Shown here one piece after another: positions 1 to 5,626 of a stretch of 5,668 bases of DNA (its first letter is position 1; each line of letters begins with the position of its first letter). Made by a program: the position numbers and the translations under genes. The stretch is from Hippea sp964442345 (GTDB lineage Bacteria; Campylobacterota_A; Desulfurellia; Desulfurellales; Hippeaceae). Under the pieces are notes generated by a model. It had not been told where the DNA came from, searched no databases, and saw only the letters and a list, made by a program, of their open reading frames with translations. Location of the stretch: positions 1-5,668 of the forward strand of contig CAYTZD010000067.1 of NCBI GenBank assembly GCA_964442345.1. Direction: 5' to 3'.

Positions 1-1
1 C

Positions 2-34
2 ATATTAAATAACTGGTGGTGGCAGGATAGCTAA
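2..34 (+). CDS. trpL: Trp operon leader peptide, C-terminal part (start outside window)
   Basis: The reading frame from base 2 gives I-L-N-N-W-W-W-Q-D-S and stops at TAA 32-34. Three consecutive Trp codons (TGG at 14-16, 17-19, 20-22) lie ten codons or fewer from the stop. No in-frame ATG, GTG or TTG lies within the visible part, so the start must be upstream of the window. Trp is rare in proteins, and a run of three just ahead of alternative hairpins and a terminator before trpE is the hallmark of a ribosome-sensing attenuator peptide. A ribosome waiting for charged tRNA-Trp at 14-22 would cover hairpin arm 1 but leave arm 2 (35-46) free. A ribosome reaching the stop would cover much of arm 2. 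The peptide itself probably has no function. Translation is inferred from the context. Confidence 0.85.
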   Translation: MLNNWWWQDS

Positions 35-46
35 GGCTACCCTGCC
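21..46 (+). promoter_or_regulatory. Attenuator 1:2 (pause/protector) hairpin
   Basis: GGCAGG (21-26) pairs with CCTGCC (41-46) and TAGC (28-31) with GCTA (36-39), with one A27/C40 mismatch and a four-base TAAG loop (32-35). The 5' arm overlaps the last Trp codon and the stop codon region of the leader peptide. Four T residues follow at 47-50, which may aid pausing. In a classical attenuator this hairpin synchronises polymerase with the leading ribosome and keeps arm 2 from forming the antiterminator. The pairing is read directly from the sequence; the role is inferred by analogy with known trp attenuators. Confidence 0.8.
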
Positions 47-99
47 TTTTGATTAAACAGTAAAGCCGTCTTCTTGGGCAGCTTGCTGGCAGGGTAGCC
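35..99 (+). promoter_or_regulatory. Attenuator 2:3 antiterminator
   Basis: GGCTACCCTGCC (35-46) is the exact reverse complement of GGCAGGGTAGCC (88-99), giving 12 uninterrupted Watson-Crick pairs around a 41-base loop. Bases 88-99 also form part of the terminator core (84-103), so the two structures exclude each other. Arm 3 is nearly a copy of arm 1 (GGCAGGATAGC at 21-31), differing by G instead of A at one site. That makes 2:3 fully paired where 1:2 has a mismatch. Formation is expected when the ribosome stalls on the Trp codons, allowing transcription into trpE. Confidence 0.82.
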
Positions 100-128
100 A
101 GCAGGACTGCTTGGGAAGGCGGTTTTTT
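66..128 (+). terminator. Attenuator terminator 1 (3:4 hairpin)
   Basis: A long hairpin is followed by six T residues (123-128), then ATTTT. Reading outward from the AGGGTA loop (91-96), TGCTGGC (84-90) pairs with GCCAGCA (97-103). CT (82-83) pairs with GG (104-105), A106 is bulged, and GCAG (78-81) pairs with CTGC (107-110). TTGG (74-77) faces TTGG (111-114) through four G-U wobbles only. CCGTCTTC (66-73) pairs with GAAGGCGG (115-122) with one wobble. About 25 pairs form in all. This is a Rho-independent terminator that should form when the leader ribosome reaches its stop codon, i.e. when tryptophan is plentiful. Confidence 0.88.
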
Positions 129-154
129 ATTTTAGGCCGTCTTTCTAAGCAGTT
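105..154 (+). promoter_or_regulatory. Candidate second antiterminator bridging the two terminators
   Basis: Bases 105-122 (3' half of terminator 1) can pair with 137-154 (5' half of terminator 2) over 18 contiguous positions: 14 Watson-Crick and 4 G-U pairs, with a 14-base loop at 123-136. It excludes both terminators: it uses the 3' arm of the first and the 5' arm of the second. It would be available when the 2:3 antiterminator frees 105-122. The pairing is seen in the sequence; its regulatory use is inferred. It might be only a by-product of the terminators being duplicates of one another. Confidence 0.55.
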
Positions 155-177
155 GCCTTAGGGAGACGGCCTTTTTT
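135..177 (+). terminator. Second tandem intrinsic terminator before trpE
   Basis: GGCCGTCT (135-142) pairs exactly with AGACGGCC (164-171). The stem continues through two G-U pairs (143-144 with 162-163) and CTAAG (145-149) with CTTAG (157-161), closing on a seven-base loop (150-156). That makes a 15-bp uninterrupted stem, followed directly by six T residues (172-177) and ATTT. It ends only a few bases before the trpE ribosome binding site. Any transcript that reads through the first terminator still meets this one, so trpE expression requires it to be leaky or to be disarmed by an alternative fold. Confidence 0.87.
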
Positions 178-183
178 ATTTGT

Positions 184-188
184 GGAGG
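184..188 (+). promoter_or_regulatory. trpE ribosome binding site
   Basis: GGAGG lies seven bases before the ATG at 196, just after the T-tract of terminator 2. It is a strong Shine-Dalgarno match and fixes the trpE start. Confidence 0.85.
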
Positions 189-195
189 TTTAAAA

Positions 196-1593
196 ATGGA
201 TCTAAAAGAGAAGGTTTTAAAAGCATTTGACGAAGGATTTGACGGCATTGTGGTTTATGAAGAGATTGAAGGCGATTTAGACACACCTGTATCCATTCTT
301 GCAAAACTATTAGATGAAGAACAGGTTTTTCTGCTTGAAAGTGCCAAAGAAGACAAAACCTACAGCCGATTCTCGTTTATCGGATTTTCTCCTGACTCCC
401 ACATAACAATTAAAAAAGAGCAAGATTTAGCACGCTTTGAAAAGCTTAAAGTCTATCAGACGGAGAATCTCGGCAGTTTCAAGGGTGGTTATGTAGGATA
501 TTTTCCTTTTGAAGCCGTTGAACTGTTTGGTATCTTGAGAAAACCGCTAAATAAAAAACCCAAAAACTTTGGCGTCTTTTTCAAGGTAAGCGAATTTTTA
601 GTCTATGACAACTATACAAACAGATTGTATCTGGGTGTGTTTTACGAATTTGACAAGAATAAAACCTTAGATTCCAACATCTCAGCGCTGTCTGAGAAAT
701 TAGAAAAACTGAAAGAGAAGTTCAAAGAGAAAAGTTCAAAAAACATTACTCGCTTCAAACAGCCAGAAGCAAAGATAATAGAAAGCATGTTTTCTCAAGA
801 AGAATTCGAAAACAGCGTAAAACAGGTAAAAGAATTAATTGAAGAAGGTGAAGCAATTCAGGTTGTTCTAAGCAACTATTATCTGGCAGAGAATATCGAC
901 CCGTTTGAGTTTTACAGAAACTTACGCAGAATAAATCCTTCTCCTTATATGTTCTTTGTTAAAGACAACAATTTTTATCTTGCTGGTTCATCGCCAGAAA
1001 TCCACCTAAGGATAAGAAACAACATAGCAACGATAAGGCCTATAGCAGGCACACGACCAAAAGGAGAGAATTTAGATAAAATCAAAAAAGATCTCTTAAA
1101 CGACGAAAAAGAAAAAGCTGAACACCTGATGCTTGTTGACCTTGCACGAAACGATTTGGCACGGGTCTCAAAACCTGCAGCCGTTACCGTTACATCGTTT
1201 ATGCAGCCTGAAGTTTATTCGCATGTAATACATCTAACTTCCAATGTCGAAGCAAACTTAGACGAGAATATATCTCCTATCGAAGTAATAAAAAATACCT
1301 TTCCAGCCGGGACATTAAGCGGTGCACCTAAGGTGCGAGCAATAGAGATAATAGATGAATTCGAAAAACAGCCAAGAGAAGCATACGGCGGATGCGTTGG
1401 CTATATAGGATTTGATGGCAACTTAGACCTTGCAATCACGATAAGAACGGCCATCTTTGAAAACAATATAGCCAAGCTACAGGCTGGTGCAGGCATAGTC
1501 TATGACAGCAACCCACACAGCGAATATTTAGAAACCATAAACAAGCTAAAAGCACTTCTAAAAGCAGGAGGTATAAATGATACTCTTAATTGA
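196..1593 (+). CDS. trpE: Anthranilate synthase component I
   Basis: This is the chorismate-binding subunit of anthranilate synthase. It converts chorismate and ammonia (delivered by TrpG) to anthranilate and pyruvate, the committed step of tryptophan synthesis, in the cytoplasm. The 465-residue length is normal for the family. The N-terminal domain carries LLES (46-49), part of the known tryptophan feedback site, so allosteric inhibition is likely. The C-terminal chorismate domain shows IQVVLS (221-226), NPSPY (247-251), RPIAGTRPKG (281-290), EHLMLVDLARND (309-320), a conserved His at 346 in HLTSN, FPAGTLSGAPKVRAIEIIDE (369-388), YGGCVGYIGFDG (397-408), QAGAGIVYDSNP (429-440) and the SEYLET metal-site region (442-447). 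The DLARND and LSGAP signatures and the adjacent trpG favour TrpE over the related PabB or isochorismate synthases. The ATG follows a clear GGAGG. The last 17 bases overlap trpG. It is first in the operon and controlled by the leader attenuator. Confidence 0.97.
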   Translation: MDLKEKVLKAFDEGFDGIVVYEEIEGDLDTPVSILAKLLDEEQVFLLESAKEDKTYSRFSFIGFSPDSHITIKKEQDLARFEKLKVYQTENLGSFKGGYVGYFPFEAVELFGILRKPLNKKPKNFGVFFKVSEFLVYDNYTNRLYLGVFYEFDKNKTLDSNISALSEKLEKLKEKFKEKSSKNITRFKQPEAKIIESMFSQEEFENSVKQVKELIEEGEAIQVVLSNYYLAENIDPFEFYRNLRRINPSPYMFFVKDNNFYLAGSSPEIHLRIRNNIATIRPIAGTRPKGENLDKIKKDLLNDEKEKAEHLMLVDLARNDLARVSKPAAVTVTSFMQPEVYSHVIHLTSNVEANLDENISPIEVIKNTFPAGTLSGAPKVRAIEIIDEFEKQPREAYGGCVGYIGFDGNLDLAITIRTAIFENNIAKLQAGAGIVYDSNPHSEYLETINKLKALLKAGGINDTLN

Positions 1594-2152
1594 TAACTAT
1601 GATTCGTTCACTTACAACCTTTATCACTATCTTGGACTGTTTGATGATGTAAAGGTCGTAAAAAACGACGAAAAATTAAGCACTATCAAAAATATTCAAA
1701 ATCTTAAAGGCATTGTTATATCACCGGGACCTTCACATCCGAAAAACTCCCTACTTTCGCTTGATACGGTTGACTTCTTCAAAGGCAAACTGCCAATTCT
1801 CGGCGTATGCTTAGGCATGCAGGCGATAGGGTATTACTTTGGCTTCACAATAAGAAAAGCAAAAAGAATCATGCACGGCAAGGTTGATACGATACTGACA
1901 AAAACAAAAAGCCTGCTATTTAAGGAACTGCCAGAGAACTTCAAGGCAACAAGGTATCACTCCTTAGTCGTTGACGACATCAAAGATAACTTTATTATCA
2001 ATTCAATCTCTCAAACAGATAACGAGATAATGGGCATAGAAAACAAAAACCTAAACATATTCGGCCTTCAATTCCACCCTGAATCATACGCAAGCCAATT
2101 TGGACTTGAATTGATAAGAAACTTTGTAAAGGAGGTATGCAAAAATGCTTAA
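1577..2152 (+). CDS. trpG: Anthranilate synthase component II, glutamine amidotransferase
   Basis: This class I glutamine amidotransferase hydrolyses glutamine and channels ammonia to TrpE. At 191 residues it is a free-standing single-domain protein, not fused to trpD or trpE. Visible motifs are DNYDSFTYNL (6-15), SPGP of the oxyanion region (49-52), the nucleophile Cys78 in GVCLGMQAIG, MHGK (99-102), RYHSL (126-130), and FHPES with catalytic His167 and Glu169. The whole Cys-His-Glu triad is present. After HPES the sequence runs YAS rather than the more usual ILT, a small departure. AGGAGG at 1566-1571, within trpE, is five bases before the ATG, and the first 17 bases overlap trpE, which suggests coupled translation and 1:1 supply of the two subunits. 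In some bacteria such a protein also serves PabB in folate synthesis; that cannot be judged here. Confidence 0.96.
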   Translation: MILLIDNYDSFTYNLYHYLGLFDDVKVVKNDEKLSTIKNIQNLKGIVISPGPSHPKNSLLSLDTVDFFKGKLPILGVCLGMQAIGYYFGFTIRKAKRIMHGKVDTILTKTKSLLFKELPENFKATRYHSLVVDDIKDNFIINSISQTDNEIMGIENKNLNIFGLQFHPESYASQFGLELIRNFVKEVCKNA

Positions 2153-3137
2153 AGAAGCAATTGAACAGCTAAAAAAAGGTAAAAATTTGGAATTCAACCT
2201 AACAAAAGCCATCTTTGACAGTCTGCTTGATGGTGTGGCAGATGAAAACCTTGCAGCAGAATTTTTAAGCCTACTTGCAGACAAAAAGGAGACAGCAGAT
2301 GAAGTCTATGCTGCAGCTTTATCGTTAAAAGAACACGCAAACAGTGTCAAGATTGATACAGATGCTTTAGATACCTGCGGAACAGGCGGAGATAAAAAAA
2401 ACACATTCAACATCTCCACAACATCGGCTATTGTTTGCAGCTTGTTTATACCAATTGCAAAGCACGGCAACAGGGCGGTAAGCTCAAACACAGGTTCAGC
2501 AGACATACTAAATGCACTAAACATACCAACAGATCTAAACAAAGAAGACGCTTTAAAGTTTTTTAAAGACAAAAACTTCGTATTCCTTTTTGCGCCAAAC
2601 TTCCATCCTGCGATGAAGAATGTTGCCAAAATCAGACAGAAACTAAAAAGAAGAACCATCTTCAATCTCATTGGACCGCTTGTTAATCCTTTCTCGGTAA
2701 AAAATCAGCTTATAGGCGTCTTTTCGCTTGAATTTATAGATGTAATCTTTGAAGCAGCCCAAAATTTAGGCATAAAAAACATAGCCGTTGTCTCATCTTA
2801 TGATGGAATGGACGAGATAAGCCCATCAGCAAAAAGCAAGTGTTTAATAAAAAGAGATGGCATCGTAAAAGAGATTGAGATTGACCCGATGGAATTTGGC
2901 CTAAATGCAAGCTTAGATGAGATTAAAGGCGGTGATGCCAAAACAAATGCAAGGATATTAACAGAGATATTCGAAGGCAAAAGGGAAAAACTTGCAAAAA
3001 CAGTCTCTCTAAACGCAGCATTTGCCTTATACACGGCTGGCATAGCCGATACGCCCAAAGAAGGATTTAAAATGGCTTTAGAAAGCATAAAAAACGGCAA
3101 GGCACTTGAAAAATTGAACGATTTAAGGAGTCAATAA
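2145..3137 (+). CDS. trpD: Anthranilate phosphoribosyltransferase
   Basis: This enzyme transfers the phosphoribosyl group of PRPP to anthranilate, giving phosphoribosylanthranilate and pyrophosphate. The 330 residues match the usual length of the stand-alone enzyme. An N-terminal helical region is followed by the PRPP-binding DTCGTGGD (76-83) and NISTT (89-93). Then come KHGNRAVSS with TGSAD (107-120), HPAMKNVAKIRQKL (154-167) leading into RRTIFNLIGPLVNP (169-182), the metal-binding DGMDE (220-224, Asp223-Glu224) and GGDAKTNA (262-269). The segment after AVSS reads NTG where many homologues have KSG. The GTGGD and KHGNR motifs separate it from thymidine phosphorylases of the same fold. AAAGGAGG (2128-2135), inside trpG, lies nine bases before the ATG. 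The start overlaps the trpG end by eight bases, so translation is probably coupled. Confidence 0.96.
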   Translation: MLKEAIEQLKKGKNLEFNLTKAIFDSLLDGVADENLAAEFLSLLADKKETADEVYAAALSLKEHANSVKIDTDALDTCGTGGDKKNTFNISTTSAIVCSLFIPIAKHGNRAVSSNTGSADILNALNIPTDLNKEDALKFFKDKNFVFLFAPNFHPAMKNVAKIRQKLKRRTIFNLIGPLVNPFSVKNQLIGVFSLEFIDVIFEAAQNLGIKNIAVVSSYDGMDEISPSAKSKCLIKRDGIVKEIEIDPMEFGLNASLDEIKGGDAKTNARILTEIFEGKREKLAKTVSLNAAFALYTAGIADTPKEGFKMALESIKNGKALEKLNDLRSQ

Positions 3138-3874
3138 TGGCTTTGCTTGACAAGATTCTAAAAACAAAAATTGAAGAGATAAAAAATCTCAACATAAAAG
3201 GCAAAAGAGAAAGAGAGATTCACAAATTAGAAACAGACAAAAACAGCATAAATATCATTGCAGAGATAAAATCACACTCTCCTTCGGCTGGCTTTATAAG
3301 GGATATAAACTTAGATGAGATTGTAAAAGTCTATTCAGAAGAAGCTATAGCAATAAGCGTTCTAACAGACAAAAAGTTTTTTAACGGCAGTTTTGAGTTT
3401 CTTGAAAAAGTAGGCAAAAAAACCAACCTGCCACTGTTGTGTAAGGATTTTATTATCGACGAAAAACAGATTCTAAAAGCCTATCTGTCGGGTGCAGACC
3501 TTGTTCTATTGATTGCACGAATAGTCGATTTTGATAATCTAAAGAAACTTTACGATACAACTTTGTCGCTTGGCATGGATGCAATCGTTGAGATATTCGA
3601 CGAAGAAGATTTAAAAAAGGTTGAAAAACTAAAGCCGTCAATCGTTGGTGTAAATTCACGAAATCTTGATACGCTTGAAATATCACTTAAAAAGACAAAA
3701 CTACTGCTAAACAGAATAGACTTTCCATGCCTAAGGGTTGCAGAAAGCGGCATAAAGACAAAAGACGATATTGAATTTTTAAAAAATCATTGCGATGCAT
3801 TCTTAATAGGAGAGACGCTTCTAAAAAGCAAAAACATAAAGGAGAAGTTTAAGGAGTTAAAAGGTGAAGGTTAA
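3137..3874 (+). CDS. trpC: Indole-3-glycerol-phosphate synthase
   Basis: This (beta/alpha)8-barrel enzyme decarboxylates and cyclises 1-(2-carboxyphenylamino)-1-deoxyribulose 5-phosphate to indole-3-glycerol phosphate. It is 245 residues, slightly short but within the family range, and is not fused to TrpF as in enteric bacteria. Motifs follow the barrel strands: IIAEIKSHSPS (40-50, with Glu43 and Lys45), SVLTDKKFFNGSFE (74-87), LLCKDF (100-105, Lys103 the likely catalytic acid), LLIARIV (124-130), Glu152 in IVEIF, GVNSRNLDT (171-179, Asn173) and VAESGI (201-206, Glu203 and Ser204). All residues expected in the active site are present. AAGGAG (3125-3130) is six bases before the ATG, which shares one base with the trpD stop (TAATG). 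Confidence 0.96.
   Translation: MALLDKILKTKIEEIKNLNIKGKREREIHKLETDKNSINIIAEIKSHSPSAGFIRDINLDEIVKVYSEEAIAISVLTDKKFFNGSFEFLEKVGKKTNLPLLCKDFIIDEKQILKAYLSGADLVLLIARIVDFDNLKKLYDTTLSLGMDAIVEIFDEEDLKKVEKLKPSIVGVNSRNLDTLEISLKKTKLLLNRIDFPCLRVAESGIKTKDDIEFLKNHCDAFLIGETLLKSKNIKEKFKELKGEG
3851..3856 (+). promoter_or_regulatory. trpF ribosome binding site supporting a GTG start
   Basis: AAGGAG, inside the end of trpC, lies seven bases before the GTG at 3864. The next codons give K-V-K-F-C-G-M-T, the expected TrpF N-terminus, so this site and the GTG together settle the start. It is the only non-ATG start in the operon. Confidence 0.8.
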
Positions 3875-4436
3875 ATTCTGCGGTATGACAAACTATGAAG
3901 ATGTAAAAGCCGCAATAGAATTGGGCGTCGATTTTATTGGCTTTGTCTTTTATAAAAAAAGCAAGCGTTTCATAGATTACAGCAAAGCCAAACAGATAAT
4001 CGAAAAAATTAAAGGAGAAGTCAAAACCGTTGGCGTCTTTGTTGATGAAACCTGCAAAGAGATTGAAGAAGTTATGGACTTTTGCGGCCTTGATTATGCC
4101 CAGATTTATAAGGATTGCCCTTTAGAAAGAAGAATCAGGGTTTACAGGATTAAAGATAAATTGCCTGAAAAAGTTGCCGATGGACTACTGCTATTTGACA
4201 AATTTACAGATTCAATCGGCGGAAGTGGCATATCGTTTAACTTCAATCTAATTAAGGATTTTCAGTTTAAGGATAGGCTGTTTGTTGCAGGCGGAATAAA
4301 TATAAACAATGTAAAAGATTTGGTGGGTTTAAACATCTACGGTGTTGACCTTGTAAGCGGCATTGAAGCCTATCCTGGCAAAAAGGATTTTGAAAAGATG
4401 AAAGAATTTATGGAATTTGTAAGGAGTCAAAAATGA
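3864..4436 (+). CDS. trpF: Phosphoribosylanthranilate isomerase
   Basis: This enzyme carries out the Amadori rearrangement of phosphoribosylanthranilate to the substrate of TrpC, on a small (beta/alpha)8 barrel. Identity rests on KFCGMTNYEDV (4-14) with catalytic Cys6, GVDFIGFVFY (21-30) then KSKRFI (32-37), VGVFVD (56-61), LLLFD with the likely catalytic Asp112, GGSG (119-122), VAGGININNV (141-150) and VDLVSGIEAYPGKKD (161-175), a textbook TrpF C-terminus with the phosphate site. At 190 residues it is shorter than typical members (about 200-210). The usual QLHG strand motif is replaced by QIY (80-82), and the stretch between it and Asp112 is compressed. The start is GTG, overlapping trpC by 11 bases. 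Function is still expected because both catalytic residues remain and the operon has no other isomerase. Confidence 0.94.
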   Translation: MKVKFCGMTNYEDVKAAIELGVDFIGFVFYKKSKRFIDYSKAKQIIEKIKGEVKTVGVFVDETCKEIEEVMDFCGLDYAQIYKDCPLERRIRVYRIKDKLPEKVADGLLLFDKFTDSIGGSGISFNFNLIKDFQFKDRLFVAGGININNVKDLVGLNIYGVDLVSGIEAYPGKKDFEKMKEFMEFVRSQK

Positions 4437-5626
4437 AAAGATATTTTGGAATATACGGCGGTCAATTTGTCTCTGAAACCTTAATCGGCGTTTTAGAAGA
4501 ACTTGAAGAAGCTTTCAAAGAATTCAAAAAGGACAAGAAGGCAAATAAAGAATTAAAAAACTATCTTAGAAACTATGCAGGAAGACCAACGCCATTGTAT
4601 TTTGCAAAGAACTTAAGTTCATATTTAGGTGCGGAAGTTTTCATAAAAAGGGAAGACCTTTTGCATTCTGGAGCCCACAAACTGAATAACACACTTGGTC
4701 AGATTATTCTTGCTAAGTTTATGGGTAAAAAAAGGATTATCGCAGAAACCGGAGCAGGACAGCACGGTGTTGCAACGGCAACGGCAGCAGCTTTGCTTGG
4801 TATGGAATGCGTTATCTATATGGGAAAAAAAGACGCAGAAAGACAACGGCCAAACCTGCTAAGGATGAAGCTTTTGGGTGCTGAAGTGAGAATCGTAAAC
4901 AAGGGTTCAATGACCTTAAAAAGCGCAATAAACGAAGCATTAAGGGATTGGGTGAGAAATGTAAAAACGACACATTATCTTATAGGCAGCGTTGTAGGGC
5001 CTTATCCGTTTCCATCTATCGTTGCCTACTTTCAATCGGTTATAGGCAAAGAAGCAAAAAAGCAGATACTTAAAGAGAAAGGAAGACTGCCCGATGCTGT
5101 GATTGCATGTGTGGGTGGTGGAAGCAATGCCATTGGTATATTCTCAGGCTTTTTAAATGATAAAGATGTTGAACTATACGGCATTGAAGCAGGCGGAGAA
5201 TCACTTGAATTAGGCAAACATTCAGCAACTTTAACGGCAGGAAGGATAGGCATCTTACACGGTGCAATAAGCTATCTGCTTCAGGATGAATTTGGCCAGA
5301 TCTCAAAGGTTCATTCCATCTCGGCAGGACTTGATTATCCCGGCGTTGGCCCGCAACACAGCTATCTAAAGGATATAAAACGGGTAAAATACGATGTGTG
5401 TTTTGATGATGAAGCAATAGAAGGTTTTAAGCTTCTAAGCAGACTTGAAGGCATTATACCAGCGCTTGAAAGTTCGCATACCTTAGGCTATCTCCTAAAA
5501 AAGAGAGAATATTTTAAAGATAGAACCGTTATAATAAACCTATCCGGCAGGGGGGATAAAGATTTACCCATAATAGAAAACATTGGACTGTTTGATGATA
5601 TAAATAAACAATTGGCTAACTTATAG
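4433..5626 (+). CDS. trpB: Tryptophan synthase beta chain
   Basis: This PLP enzyme condenses indole with L-serine to form tryptophan, normally in an alpha2-beta2 complex with TrpA that channels indole. The 397 residues are full length. Seen are YGGQFVSETL (8-17), REDLLHSGAHKLNN (73-86, with Lys83 the PLP Schiff-base lysine), AETGAGQHG (104-112, Glu105 catalytic), RQRPNLLRMKLLGAEV (137-152), GSVVGPYPFPSIV (185-197), the phosphate-binding CVGGGSNAIG (226-235), SAGLDYPGVGP (297-307), Glu345-Ser-Ser-His and SGRGDKD (371-377). These place it with the standard TrpB1 type that pairs with TrpA, not the longer TrpB2. AAGGAG (4421-4426) lies six bases before the ATG, and the start overlaps the trpF stop as ATGA. 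No trpA is visible before the window ends. Confidence 0.97.
   Translation: MKRYFGIYGGQFVSETLIGVLEELEEAFKEFKKDKKANKELKNYLRNYAGRPTPLYFAKNLSSYLGAEVFIKREDLLHSGAHKLNNTLGQIILAKFMGKKRIIAETGAGQHGVATATAAALLGMECVIYMGKKDAERQRPNLLRMKLLGAEVRIVNKGSMTLKSAINEALRDWVRNVKTTHYLIGSVVGPYPFPSIVAYFQSVIGKEAKKQILKEKGRLPDAVIACVGGGSNAIGIFSGFLNDKDVELYGIEAGGESLELGKHSATLTAGRIGILHGAISYLLQDEFGQISKVHSISAGLDYPGVGPQHSYLKDIKRVKYDVCFDDEAIEGFKLLSRLEGIIPALESSHTLGYLLKKREYFKDRTVIINLSGRGDKDLPIIENIGLFDDINKQLANL

Larger units (their letters stand above)
65..184 (+). repeat. Tandem pair of diverged terminator units
   Basis: Unit A (about 65-134) and unit B (about 136-184) align along their length. The 5' arms GCCGTCTTCTTGGGCAGCTTGC (65-86) and GCCGTCTTTCTAAGCAGTTGC (136-156) differ at four positions and one gap. 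Both end in a GGCGG or ACGGCC arm, then TTTTTTATTT. The main difference is about 20 extra bases in unit A (around 87-106), which hold antiterminator arm 3. The likeness suggests a local duplication followed by gain or loss of the arm-3 segment. The direction is not decidable from one sequence. Confidence 0.6.

Noticed and set aside
47..50. Hairpin 21-46 with TTTT as a third intrinsic terminator
   Set aside because: Only four T residues follow before GATT, and the stem has a mismatch and overlaps the leader peptide codons. A pause hairpin is the better reading.
1..60. TrpR operator or promoter for the operon
   Set aside because: The window begins already inside the leader peptide, so the promoter must be upstream. 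No operator-like palindrome was seen in the part available.
65..170. Pairing of the terminator 1 5' arm GCCGTCT (65-71) with the terminator 2 3' arm AGACGGC (164-170)
   Set aside because: The seven pairs are real, but with 2:3 and 105-122/137-154 formed this would be a pseudoknot. It follows automatically from the two units being copies, so I give it no separate role.
1..190. T-box riboswitch or TRAP-type regulation of the leader
   Set aside because: No T-box core (AGGGUGGNACCGCG-like) is present, and there is no run of closely spaced GAG/UAG triplets for TRAP. The tandem Trp codons and the 1:2, 2:3, 3:4 pairings explain the leader as ribosome-mediated attenuation.
2306..2671. Open frame of 121 residues on the minus strand inside trpD (and other minus-strand frames at 2084-2284, 2798-3100, 3453-3753, 4625-4846, 5032-5417)
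   Set aside because: All lie antisense to genes with clear catalytic motifs, show no recognisable domain, and have low-complexity or odd composition. They are shadows of the real coding strand.
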